Source of the DNA: Hirudo medicinalis | Lineage: Eukaryota > Annelida > Clitellata > Hirudinida > Hirudinidae | Assembly (NCBI GenBank): GCA_011800805.1 | Contig: MPNW01000662.1 | Coordinates: forward strand, 1 to 61,425 | Length of the DNA stretch: 61,425 nt | Direction of reading: 5' to 3' | Shown: positions 12,101 to 29,987 of the stretch, piece by piece | Position numbering within the stretch: position 1 is the first letter of the stretch | Layout of the letters: each line of letters starts with the position of its first letter | Program-made: the position numbers and the translations under genes | The notes under the pieces: generated by a model | Seen by the model: the letters and a program-made list of their open reading frames with translations, nothing else | What the model was told of the DNA's origin: nothing | Databases searched by the model: none

Positions 12101-15100
12101 AGCCGCAGAGAAAGGACATTACAAGTTTGTTGAACTTCTATTAGCACGTCATGCCCCTATAGACATAAAGAACAAGAAGGGAACAACACCCCTCTGGATG
12201 GCCTGCTATGCTGGACACATTGATGTTGTAAAGGCACTTGTTCTCAGTGGAGCAGATGCTGATGCAACAGATGGCAGAAAAGTGTCATGTCTGGTTGCTG
12301 CTCTCAGGAAAGGGCATGTGGATGTCGTAAGATTTTTGGTCAACCATGTTGGTCAATTGCCACCAGATCCAGAATGCCAGAAGTTTCAAAATAATGCAGA
12401 AGAGTCCGAAGATCCCGATTGCGCCTCCCGGTATCTTGAAAGCCTTGAGATCATTAAAAAAACTAAAGAGGCTCAGGAAATGAAAGCTTATAAGAATGCT
12501 GCCATACTTCTGGATGAACTGCAACAGGAAAAGAAATTGGAGGCCAAAAAAAGAGCTGCTCGTGAGAAGAAACGTGAAAAAAGGAAGCAGAAGAAAAAAG
12601 AAAAAGTAGCATTGAGTTCAAAAACTTCGGAGCATGAACAGAAGAATTCAATATGTTCTCGTCAGGAGTCAAAACACGGGTCAGGATCAGCTGCAAGTGA
12701 TGAAGAGTCGTCTCACAAAAGTGCCTCGGATGAAGAGGTTGTTGAGAAGGAAAACAATCCGGGCAAAATGATTGAACAGCTGACTGGCATGAAAAAGAAA
12801 GTTGCTCAGAGAGATGTCCAAGAATCCATTGAACAAGTAACCCCATTAAAAGACCTTGGTTCCTTAGTCAGTACCTCAGCTTCATTGTGCGGCATGCCCC
12901 TGCAGGAATCCAAGACGCAAGTGAATAACAAATGTCAAGAGTTGATTAAAACGGAGTCTTCATATCTAAAATCCAAACTGTCCAGTATTGGTGACCTTGA
13001 TGATTTTGGGCTTCTTCCCCAAGCAAATGTGGTTGTAGCACCTGTTCTAGTTTCTACGCCAAGCACACAGAAGATGAAGACAGACCACAAAGTTACATCA
13101 AAAGTAACAAATGAGAGTTTGAGAGATTCCACCCAGTCAAAGGTGGCTTCATCGAGTGTTACTCGTTCGTCGTCGCAAACGTCCTCCTCCACTTCTGTTG
13201 CCAAGGCTGTAAACATTGTTACGGCAACAATGGGTTCCTTCAAACCCACAGTCGTAACATCAAACAGTACTAACAGTAACCTAAAAACCTTCACCAAAAA
13301 GAAGGTTGCATCCATCAGTCAAAGTAGTTCCTTGAAAAAGGATGACACCCAAACCTTTTTCATTAGTTCAAAAGATTCTTTTAAAAAAATGAAAAAAATA
13401 GACGTTCCAGCCAGAGCTGTAAGTCGCGTCATCGGAAGAGCCGGCTGCAACATAAACGCCATCAGGGAATTTTCAGGAGCAAAGATAGACCTGGACAAAG
13501 TCAAGTATTCTGATGATGCTGTTGTAACCATTAGGGGTGCAAATGATGGAGTCAACAAAGCAGCTGAGCTTATTCAGGCTCTCATAAGAGAATCTGACAA
13601 AGACATTGAGCAGCTCATCACTGCTTTTAAGCAGCAGCAAACCACTGGTGCCACCTCATCATTCTCCAATGATGTGCCAGTTACGAGCAATGCCTGGAAG
13701 ACTGGAAACACATCTTTAGCCTTGAAAAATTCCTTGGCTATTCCTAGTTCATTTTCAGGTGTACAAGCTACTCCATCCATAATCCCTACTAGTAATGTCT
13801 GGGAAAATCGAAAGATTCAGACTGCCTTGGCAGATCAGAACAAGGCAACCCCTAATGCTTGGCTAAAGCCTCAAATGGCAAATAAAGATACTCTGAAAGC
13901 CAATGTTTCTATCACATCTAATGTCTGGGACAACAGTATGGCTGATGGAGTCGGTAAAGCCACCACTGAATCACCATCTAATGAGATTGTTGATGAAAAA
14001 CCAGAACCAATTACAACATTCCCCATTGGAGCATGGAAATCTGTTTCTAAAACAAACAGGGAAAGGTCTCCAAATGCTGTTGTTGTGTCTGATAGTAGTG
14101 ATGCCAAACCAATGGTAAGCCAGACTTTGGCTATGCAAGATGAGTCTGAGTGGTGTCAAGAAAATGTCATGTCATCGACATCTACATCGACGATGGTTAC
14201 TTCAAACTCCTATCTTAGTTTCAGGAGCACCTTGGAACAGCCTTCAACTCCAACCTATTCTACCATCACAGGTTCTAGGAGCATGACTGGTGAATACTCT
14301 CCGTTCGGAGCTGGTCTCTTTGGTTCGTCCCTATTTGGGAATCAAGCCAGTACTCAGATATCGAATCCGGTTGGCTCTTCGAGCGACATATCGGCCGACA
14401 AATCCAAGGCTCCAGGATATCGACCACCTTCCTTCCAGGCTCGATCTCAGACCCCTCCATCTTTAGCTACATTTCAAACTCGACCCTCGACTATTCCAGA
14501 ATCTCTGCAGGCCTTCAATATAGATCTAAACGATCATTTTGAACCTCAGAAATATGTCGAGTCCGATTCTATAGGCCACAATAACCTCATGATGCTCCTT
14601 CAGTCTCCAAAAGACAAAGTTAAGGGACATGAATCTGATGGTCAGGAACATAACACTCCATCCTCTCAAGCGCTTGCCTTACCCATGAAGATCATCAGCA
14701 ATCTCAACCCGAACGCACCAAATTTTCATTCCAGACCCATGTCCATGTCACCTCAAAACATTTTAAAGTCTCATTTGTCATCGTCCATGTACAAATCCAG
14801 CATCAACCTCGTGGTCGGCCAGTCGCCGGAGACCCGCAACGTACCGAAACTTCTGCAATCCTATCAAAGCAGTTCAATTGTTGAAGCCAATTCGCCGTAC
14901 AAAGCTTTTGGCGGTGACCTCGGAATGGGATTCCCTCCTCAGCTCACAAACCAAGCCTCTTTCTATGAGTTCTCGTCGCAACGATTTCCCGTGACCGAAG
15001 ATGCTGCCGGTTCGAGTGAGCACTGCCGACGTTATTTTTAATCGCGCAGACAAATTTTCTTTGTTATAGTTTCTATTTAATATTGGGTTGTTTTTAATTG

Positions 15101-16049
15101 AGATTTAATAACCATTTCTTTGGATAATTGAAGATGGGCTGAACGATGTTTCTGGATGTGACGGAAGGATTAGAGACGTCGAACCGACCCTCCTTCCTTA
15201 TTCGTCCGCGATGAGATCCGCAGAGTCGCGCAAACAACCTCGCCTCCAGCCCATCGGCACAGAAAGAAACAACAAGAAACAACAGATCATGAACTCGTCC
15301 ACCTTGTCTGCTCCGACTTCTGCGCCCTCGTCTCAGAATCTGACCTCGAATCCCAACATGATGATTAACCTTCAGCAGGGAATGGGAAATTTGCCGGCTT
15401 GGCCGTTATCTCACGGTACGTTTTTGCGCGACGGCTGCGGTATCGACCTGCATTAAAAATTACTTTGAAATTTTTACTTTCCATCGACAGCACCTAGCCT
15501 GTTTAGAAGTCCGTCGACCGTACCGGCACAAGATTCCTCTCACGTGATGGAGCAGAATAGTGCTTTTCCATCCAACGCTCCTTCGTTCAACCTGGAATCC
15601 GGTTTCCGTGGCCACTCCATGTCGCATCACGTGCCATCTCTTTTCGATTCGTCTACAAACATGATGGTAGGTACTTTTGATTCACTGGTCTGTTCAAAAT
15701 CGTAATCATTGTGCTCATTCTGATCAGCCTCTCGGGAGTTACGTGATGCCCAATGGTTCGGGTGCCGCCCCGAACTCATTCCCGGAAAGACTGACGCCGC
15801 AACATTTCCAAGCGCCAAACTCCAACCCGATGTATTACCACCAGTCCTCGTTCTCCAGGGTTCCTCAAGACCTCGACAACTGGCAGCTGAACCAAGTTCC
15901 ATCCATGGATGTCAATGATTCGCAGGTGGTTATAAGCTTTCATAGTTCACATTTATACAACACATCTGCTTAATTATAACTCGAGTTCTCAACGTGACAT
16001 CTTTCCATTTCAGCTGTGGGGAATGTGGCCGATGCCGGAGCGCAACTGA
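6101..16049 (+). CDS. ANKHD1: Mask / ANKHD1-ANKRD17 ankyrin-repeat and KH-domain protein
   Basis: Twenty-two exons fit with consistent phase: 6101-6352, 7542-7602, 7733-7859, 8044-8203, 8275-8419, 8497-8730, 8794-8933, 8995-9184, 9290-9399, 9527-9614, 9721-9848, 9939-10085, 10223-10307, 10372-10532, 10599-10707, 10800-11011, 11076-11124, 11191-15015, 15134-15415, 15491-15666, 15728-15925 and 16014-16049. They encode about 2304 residues (human about 2540). In order: acidic N-terminus, first ankyrin block (about 150-595), linker, second ankyrin block (about 857-1186, with SKLGISPLMLAAMNGH and RDTALGIAAEKGHYKF), a Lys/Glu coiled-coil region, and a single KH domain (about 1532-1600, IGRAGCNINAIREFSGAKI). 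A Ser/Gln-rich tail ends WGMWPMPERN. The family acts in receptor-tyrosine-kinase, Hippo and JAK-STAT signalling and binds RNA. The 3.8-kb exon reads open past its end to 15041, but the GTGAGC donor at 15016 joins in phase to exon 19. Exons 2 and 3 are the least certain. Confidence 0.93.
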
Positions 16050-18496
16050 CCCTCCGGATCCGGTCTCCTGCCGTTCCCTTTTTGAATGCTTTCGGGACTG
16101 ACCCGCTCTGTCGTCTGTGCTTCTGCTAGATATCGTCATAATATCAGCAGCATTGTTATCCTTCTCCTCTTCATTATATTCCCCATTGATGATTTATTTA
16201 AAAGAATCTTATCAAGAGCTCTTTTATGACGTTTCCACTCATCAATCGTCCAAGTGCGTTTGTCACGTTGTTGACGTTGTTGTTGATGTTGTTGTTATTA
16301 TTATCATTAACGACTTTTGACTCGAAAGCAAGCTTTTACGACACGTCCACTTTATACAGACGAGGAGTGCGGAAGTCATTTTGAAACTTTTATCACCACC
16401 GAGATCACCACGTGATCGGTTTTGACCGAGTTGGCTCCCATGCGTTGGTTTTAGCGGGTTAGTCTCTTGATAGCTTAATCGTGCCCGATGCACCACAGCG
16501 TTTCGATTTTATTCGTTTCGTTTCGACACTTCCGGTGACGACATTCAGGGATGGCGATGCGCGTTCCTGCTTTCCGTGCAGCTCAGTCCGGAACGTCATC
16601 TATCTTTTGTGTGGCGTCCTGAGGAAAGATTCCAGATTGTTTCATGCTGGTTCGAACACATTCTCACGCAAACGACGTGTGTGGCACAATTCCATTCTTT
16701 GTCGTCTTGTTTTCTTTTTTTTTTTTTTGGGTAACTTATAAAGTTGTGTTTAATCAAGTTGAATCTTACGATGAAAAAAGTCCGAGGTGACTGCGAATGT
16801 CGGCTAAAAATTCGGTTGATGATTCTTTGATGTTGAAAATGTCGGGCGTCTCATTCTGACCCGTTTGTGTTGTACATGAATAATTACGTGCGTACAGTTT
16901 TGAATGTCTCAAATGTCAGTTGGCTCAGTTTCGAAGCCTGGTTGGCTCTGCGACTTCGGAAGAACCTCGCTTTCGGGTTGGTTGTGGTGACTGGCGATAG
17001 ATACCCACGATTCACGCTAATTGAGGGCTGGTAGTGGTGGTGGCTGCCGCAAGTTTGGAGCGGGGAGTTGAGCAGGAGTTTGGCTAAATGGTTCATGGTT
17101 CGAGTCAACTGCTTATTGATGTGATTGTCCGGTTGGGGTCTGTTTTAGGGAGGGCATGATCAGTTATATTTCCCCAGGGAGTCAAGCAATTAATTTAATT
17201 TGTATAAATCAGAATAAAAGCAAAATTGGCCTAAAAGTAGCCAAAAGTCTAAAATTGGAAAGATTTTTTTCACTTACAAAATAATAAGCTGCGAGCAGTA
17301 TGACGATTCAATTGGAAATTAATTTTGAAACAGTTTAATTAAGTGATTAATTTAATTTAAACCCGTTTAACTAATTAATTATTTTTATCAAATGTGGTCT
17401 TAAAGTCAATGCTTACTTTTTTAAACCTTTAAAAAAGGGAACTTCTTGAAATGCATCTCTACATTAAGTTGTTCCATGGGAACTCGGATTAATAATAAAA
17501 ATAATAGTAATGATAGTAACAATAATAACACTAACAACAATATTAATTTTAATATCGCAGTTAATTCCGTTGATGTCGTTGTTTTCGTTAATTTCTGATT
17601 ATTATCACTACATCATCTGATCTAGTTTCTTTAATATTTCATTTATTATGTATTTACACATAACTGCTTGAATAGCGCTCATGGTATCGCAGTAATCGCA
17701 TTATCATCATCGTCGTCTTTGTCATCATCATCATCATCATCACTGTCACCATCATCATTATCACTGTCACCATCATACATAATCATCAATCAACGCGACA
17801 AGTACACTAATAAATAAAATTCTCTCAAAATATCCCGGCAGTCGTTGTTGGGTCAAAGGTTAAAGCACCTGACCTAATTTGTGACCTGCTAGTGGACAAG
17901 CACGTTAATGTGGCCATTTAGTTGGCATATTTCCACTGAGTTATATTTATCGCTGGAATTTGAATATAATAATAATAATACATTGAAGCTGTTGTTATTA
18001 TAAATGCAATTATTATTATTAAAATTGTTTCTAATTTTGTTATCAAAGCGATCTCTGGTCAGTAGAATTAAAGCAAAGCAGACCTCGAATAAAACCAAGG
18101 CAAGGAAACCTCAAAGAAATCAACCAACCGCTTGCAAACCATAAATTAATTTCTTCATTTTGCTCCCCGCAGAAAACTTTTGAGAAATTGTTTTATTTAT
18201 AAAAAAAAAAACAAACTCTTGTTATTTACTTCGGAAACCTCAACACTTTCGTCTAAAAGAGATCCTTCCATTCTTTTGACAATACATCACATCACTAATG
18301 CATTTTCATAATTGGTGTCGAATGTTAAATAATTATTGGTTTGTTTGGATTCTGTTGGAAAACTAATCTTTTTAAAGAAAGAGATGTTATTAGTTAGCAA
18401 ATTTGTAATGTTTCAAAGTTTTATTATTTGTGCTACAAAATGTTCTTCTCGTCACAAACATCAAAGACAATGTGATAGGCGATCATTAACGTAGGA

Positions 18497-18570
18497 ATGG
18501 ATGGATGGATGGATGGATGGATGAAGGGAGGGACGGATGGATGGATGGAAGGTTAATGGACGAGCGGATG
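18497..18570. repeat. GGAT tetranucleotide tract
   Basis: Imperfect array of GGAT units, starting pure and then degenerating with GAAG and GACG variants. Confidence 0.85.
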
Positions 18571-19977
18571 GATAAAAATGAAGTGTTGCGTGTCACTTGA
18601 AGGGTCCAGCATTCCCGTCATTAAGCAGTGAATGTTTCCATTTTCAACAGGTTGCCTGCTCATTCGCGCAAACATTGTTTAAGCAGATAACAAATTTTAA
18701 GAAATAAATAAAATATAACAGCATAATATCCAACTAAAATCAGTTGTTACTCAAACATTTTATAATCCATAAGAGGAGAAGTTAGTTAAAGGGGTTGATA
18801 ACATTACGTCTGTAAATAAAACAATTGTTTACATCGCAACGGTCGATGTCGTCATCATCATCCTCAAAAGCAAATGTTGGTGGATCGTTTCGCAAAGCCA
18901 GTAATTGAATCAACGACTTCGTTACGAATGAATGGAGTCAATTTGTTATCAGTGAATGGAGTCAATTTGTTATCTCTGATAAGTCACAACAGTTATCTCA
19001 CTGATAGCAGTGTTTTCAATCGTGGTCTCTTTGATTTCTTTGAAGCATCGAATGTAGCTGGCCGTAACGACGCATGTCACTGGAAGGTTCTCATCGACGT
19101 CATTTGAATTTCTCAGCGTTGGGTCCGATTCCAGGAGATAAAGCAGGTCTTATTATTATTAGTGCCCTTGCTCGTAATTCTGAAGAATGAACTCGAATCA
19201 GAGGAGAAGGTCAAAGAGAAAAAGGGCTTTGAACTCTGCCCTGTTCTTGACCCTTCGCGTAGAGGCAGGTCAGAAGGCTAACGACACGAACCACGTGCTT
19301 GTGACCTTTGACCCGAGATGTCGAAAATTTTTCTCGGGCGTTGAAGGAATGTCCCCTATGATGTGCTTCATTTCATTCCATGAAGTAGCCAACTTGTCAC
19401 GTGACGATTATGATGAGGTCGTTAATGATGATGGGTGGATGGGATGGTGGCTTTGTGGAAGGAATGACACGAGGGTGATGATGATGATAACAAAGACGAC
19501 GATGATGATGATGACGATTGCGGTGGTGGTGTTGGTAAAGAGGACAGTGATGTTGATGAAGAAATTGATGTCGGTTTGTTAAAATCAAATATTTACCTCC
19601 TTATTATGACGACTGGACACAAATATTGGTTCGGGTTGTTATAATAACCTGCGTACAATTAAGGACGCCCAATTAATGATCGGACTGACATCTATGTTTT
19701 ATTTGAGGAGGTAATTTATAATTATCCATTTTTTTAATTTTATTGTTAATTCCTTTTTTTAATTATATTAATCATTACTTTTTTAATATTAATATTTACT
19801 TTTACAATTATCTCATTTAAATCAGATTTTGCGATAACAGCATTTATGTAGTTATCATAATCATTTTCATCATTTCCAAATGTTAATGTTGTAACGAACT
19901 AAGATCAAAGCAATGTTGATTTGCGTGGATTAATTTATAAGGGATTGTTATTATATAACAATGATGATGATGATAGC

Positions 19978-20127
<150 letters not shown>

Positions 20128-20261
20128 NTCGTGCATCGTCTTCTGTTGCCAAAGTTGTGAAGCAGTCGTAAAATTGAGCATTTCCCTTTTCTGTCGAATA
20201 TTCAAGTCCATTGCCAACTCTTGCTTCAGAAATTGAGGATGATAGCTAAGAAAAAAGAAGA

Positions 20262-20375
20262 TGACGACGATGATGATGATGATGATGACCAAGACCATGA
20301 TGACAACATTGACGATGACGATGATGATGATACTGGTAATAATAATAATAATAATAATAAGAAGAAGAAGAAGAA
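20262..20375. repeat. GAT / AAT / AAG mixed microsatellite
   Basis: Short interrupted runs of GAT, then AAT, then AAG units just downstream of the longer GAT tract. Confidence 0.75.
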
Positions 20376-21179
20376 TACCTTAGATATATACCTTGCAAGC
20401 ATTACATTATATTTATAAAGAAAACACAGAACATAAAGAAAGAGAGGAAGTAGATAAATGTATTTTTAATGTTGTCGGATGTAACATCTTTCAAGAGCGT
20501 GAATCCATCTTGTTTGAAGCTTCCAATCGAGTTGGGCACTCGAATTTACTGAATACTTGTCAAGGAAACAATTCCAAAACTAACAAGTACAAACGGAAAT
20601 GGAACGTCTCAAAGGGGATGTCCCCGGTTGGATTGTTATCATTCGATGCTCATGCGATGATGTTGATGACGATGATGTTCTTTGTGGAATCGATGATGAT
20701 TACCGCCATTGGGAGACAACAGTTATCTTGGTAATGATAAGTTTGCTGCTACTCTTCTGATCATCTGAATCTTTGTTGTGGTCATTCCCCCCGCCTGCTT
20801 GGATGACTCTGATGATGATGTCATTTGTATCTCGTTATGATTATTATGTTATTATTACGCAATTATTAAGTCATTATGAAACATCCAATCTCCGATTTAG
20901 AAGCATTAAGAGTTGTAGGCACACGTGTCAAACATGGAGTGTTTAAAGTTGCGATTAAGCTGATGAAATGAAGCAGAATTCTGAAAGGGCAAACAATGCT
21001 AGAATAATGGGGTGTTACAAGAAGCAATTCTTGCTGTCACAGCGGATAACGCTCACATGTCACGTTGCGCAACGATACTTCTTAGCGCCACCCAGAACTT
21101 TCCCCTCTCATCGCTTTCACTCTTTCCTGAACCCGATGTCGTCGGGTTTTTTAACATAACATTTATGACAACTTCATCG

Positions 21180-21355
21180 CCACAACATTACAACATCGCC
21201 ACAACATCGTCACAACATCGTCACAACATCGTCACAACATCGTCACAACATCGTCACAACATCGTCACAACATCGTCACAACATCGTCATAACATCATTA
21301 CAACGTCGTCACAACATCAACACAACATCGTCACAACATCGTCACAACATCAGCG
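21180..21355. repeat. 11-bp minisatellite (CATCGTCACAA)
   Basis: About fifteen copies of an 11-base unit in head-to-tail array. The central copies are identical and the flanking copies carry point changes. As 11 is not a multiple of 3 the array is open in several frames, giving a misleading 33-base periodic peptide. Confidence 0.9.
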
Positions 21356-22917
21356 AGATGGAGCCTGGATTCAGTCACAACAACTTAGAAATCTGTGAAC
21401 GTTCCAAAGTGCACAACTTTCGTCTTCTTTGAAATGTTCTAAATTTGGCGACATTTTGACATTCGGTCGAATCTCACATTCTAGGGAAATGCAAATTGAT
21501 GACCGATAGGGGTCCTGAAAGGACATTTTAAATATAAGCGACCTTATCATCTTCTTTATCATCATCATCACTTTCACTTTAATCGTCATCATCACCACCG
21601 ACCTTTCGAAATGATCCAATAAATAATCATTGATCGAAGCATTGTGAACAGCTTTGATTGGAGCGTCACCTGCTACTTTGATTCTTAATAATAACGATAA
21701 AAGGAAATGACCAATTATTTTCCAATACTCAGGGAAAGCCAAACAATGGCGCAGTGGGTAGGCAGGCCTTCCTAGGTCAGATAATACTGTTAAAGGCGCT
21801 CTCTCGATTGGGAGCCTTCAAGAACAGACGTATGACTTGTGGCGTTTCCAATTGCAATTATTAATTTTCGCTTCCATGATTCCATTAGTCTCCTTTGAAG
21901 TCCAACTTGAAACGGAAACCCGCCAAGCCTCTCCTCGTGGTTGGCCAGAGAATTCGAACACGGAATCTTATCAACCAATTATCATTTGTACAAGCCGCTC
22001 GCATTGACCGTGTATTCATATCACTGGCAGCGATAAGAAATGCTTACCGATGATAAGCTGTTGTGGACGCACGATTAGGATGAATAGCATTTAGTGAGAA
22101 CGACAAAAGAGAATTTATTTCTTGGCTGATGAAATCAATTGTTGTTTTTCGACGAATCACTTAAAAGGTATAATGGAGTTAATAAGACCATAAAGAACAA
22201 ATTGATGCGTGCAGTGGATAATTAATAATAACGCGACGACCACCACCAACAATAACAACAACAATGACTTTCTGTTGACGGCGACTTCCTCGAATTATCG
22301 CTTCGAACGGAGACTAAATGACGGATGACATCTTTCCAGAGCACCTGCGTCAAGGGCTCCATTTCATCTCCGTCAAAAGATCGTATTTGTAGGCGCCAAA
22401 CAAGTTTGTTTGAACTCTTATTTGAAAAGACACCTTCTCAAGAGTTGACTAATTGAGAAAGTTCAACGCGTGTTCGCCAAAGTTCAAAGGTCGAGGAGAG
22501 GGTCAATTTCATGTAAGGACCAATTGCGCAAGAGTTCAACCTGGGAGACCTACGGTACCGGGTAATGAAATATTTCCTGTTATTGGATATAAACCGAACG
22601 TACACTGATGTCTGCATAAATTATAAATGAAAAAATACGTTTAAATATTCATGAGGTGGCGCAATTATTTGAATGGGAATCGGTGGTCATGTTGCAAAAA
22701 GTCTGACACCTGCTGTTCCATTGTAGGCTCGCATAGTTGGGCCAGACACGTGCTGGTATGTAGAACAGACAGGTGCTCGGCTTTTTAAACGCGGGTCATT
22801 TAAATCGCTGCGCTGCGATTGGTCGGCTGCGAAACTTCATCCGAACGGCATTCCCAATAATAGAATATCAGCGGACGAGGTTCGCGGGAGGTAATGAGGG
22901 CCTAAAGTTTGGGCCGT

Positions 22918-22944
22918 TATAAATTCTCGTTCCTCGCTTCAGAT
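22918..22944 (+). promoter_or_regulatory. Candidate core promoter of the OVO gene
   Basis: A TTATAAAT box at 22918-22925 is followed about 20 bases later by an initiator-like TTCAGATT. It sits about 230 bases before the OVO start codon in locally G/C-rich sequence. The box-to-initiator spacing is slightly short, so the exact start point is uncertain. Confidence 0.4.
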
Positions 22945-23151
22945 TCCGTTTAAGGAGGCATGTTTTTAAAGTGAACGCTCTCTCATTGAAACTGTTTCGT
23001 GTCTTAACAGAATCTCTATGACAAGTTTCAAGTCTGTTTTGTGTTCTCTCTGTTCGCTCTTACGTAAGTTGTGAACGTTGCCCAATCGAGATTTTCTTAT
23101 AAACCGAAGAACTTAAATTGAGTAAAAGTGAAGTTTAGTCGAGAAGCGAAG

Positions 23152-28128
<4,977 letters not shown>

Positions 28129-29987
28129 CAATTGTATCTTTGCTTGTGAATGTGCCTTGAAATGTGATCGGAACGTGAAAAGCTTGTTTGTTATCACTTG
28201 CAAATGCATGAGTGTATGATTTATTTTTCATTCGCCTCAAGATTGGCGTTTTAAATATTTTTATTAAAATCGTCAAAATGGACTTCGGTGATTGTCGATT
28301 CATTTTTGGTGAAACTTTTTGGCGAAAAATAATTAAGTTATGAAATATGTACGAAAAAATAAAAAATAGCCAGCCGACTGCCACATAAATATAATAACAT
28401 CAAAAATAGTCAAAGATCGTTCCTATTGAAGCTTATAATAATAATTCGCACATCTTTACTTATTTAGACAAATCTTTCATAATGTATAACGATTAAAATA
28501 TTTAAATATCTGAAAATGTCCGCCACTAGATCAAATTATTTAAATAAAATCGATTCTTTCGAGCGCAATCTTAGAAATATTCGAGTGTTTCTTTAAACAT
28601 GTAAAGCGAATTTATAATACTGTTATAACCCTGAAAATGCCATCAATTAATTTTTAAAGTTATATTTATGTTTAATTAGTTTTCGTTATATTCACTATCT
28701 TTTAGTTCTACGGCGATCATAAAATACCACACAGAAAAAAAAGATCTCAGAGAATCGCGAAGCCCACATTGAAGAACTTTCCTATTCAGCAAATAATCAC
28801 GCAACTGATCGTTTCGCAATAACTGGCAGCAGGATTATTGCGTAAGCGTGGTATTTACAGTTAATACCACTCAGTTGATAACTGAATATTTGCTGGACAA
28901 TCCCAACAATAAACTCGGCATAAATTAAGCCCCGTCGTTTANCAGCAGGATTATTGCGTAAGCGTGGTATTTACAGTTAATACCACTCAGTTGATAACTG
29001 AATATTTGCTGGACAATCCCAACAATAAACTCGGCATAAATTAAGCCCCGTCGTTTATTACAATACGTAATAAAATCTATTAATGTACTTTAATGAACTC
29101 AAAGTTAATTGTCAACCTTTACTTATAGCTTATTAAAAATAATATGAACAAATCAATTACATAACTTGTGACATTCATTTAGCGATAGTCAACAGTTCTA
29201 ACATTAATTTCTTTAAATTAATATCACAAATACCCGAAACTAAATAGAAAATGTTTGTAATTTATGTTGGTTTCATGCAAAAATAACAATATCATTAATA
29301 TATATCTCATAAAGAATATAAAACATTACACTTTACATTATATTCCAAAATAATTGTTATTGATAAACCACAAATAATAATATAAAAAAATATATATTTA
29401 TATATCAATAATAATAACATATTTAATTAAAAATTAAAATTTAATAAATTATTTATATTATATTTATGATATTTGCAGCGTTTACCATGTTTAAAAGATT
29501 CGCTGTTTTTGGACCATAACGCGTAGTTTATTTACAAAAGGCTTCCGAAACATTTTCAGTGTTATCTATTATTTAGAAAATCAATTTTGCATTATTGTTA
29601 GATACTAAACGTTTTTGAGGTTTTAAGGCATTTCTATGTTTTTTTTCGAAGTCTTGTTATGACCCAAGTTTTATCAACATCGTATTTTGGGAGCTGGTCA
29701 GAGGTTTGTTGATCATTGATCTTGGCGCCATTGAGCTCCGATCGGTGAAATGTGAAATACGAAACACATAATATTAATGAAATATTAGTATTAGATTGCA
29801 TTAGTTAACTGTTGCTTGTTGATCAGACAAGCCCAGAGTTACATTTGCATAAATTGAGAAAAACTGATATGTGAAGCGATATACAAAGCATGGAGCATTG
29901 CTCTTAACTGATTGTTGAATATTATAATTATATGCTATGGTGATCATTCAGCTAATAATTTATGTTTATATACTAACTACTAATAAT
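28129..29987. other. OVO 3' region and AT-rich spacer
   Basis: No coding exon is seen. An AATAAA-containing A-rich run near 28355 may end the OVO transcript. The second duplicated contig overlap (28827-29057) is here. The rest is extremely AT-rich with short palindromic TA runs near 29380-29420. Confidence 0.5.
28827..29057. repeat. Exact 115-bp direct duplication separated by one N
   Basis: Positions 28827-28941 and 28943-29057 are identical over 115 bases with one N at 28942. This is the same signature as at 2669-2923, so it is most likely an unmerged contig overlap. Confidence 0.85.

Noticed and set aside
12285..14460. Several antisense frames across the long Mask exon
   Set aside because: Shadows of strongly coding sequence; no independent start, splice or domain evidence.
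15016..15041. Reading the big Mask exon to its apparent stop at 15041
   Set aside because: A strong GTGAGC donor at 15016 joins in phase to 15134 and the following exons continue a coherent tail, so that stop is intronic.
21745..21830. tRNA A-box-like sequence (TGGCGCAGTGGGTAGG)
   Set aside because: No B box at the right distance and no cloverleaf pairing seen; probably chance or a very decayed SINE head.
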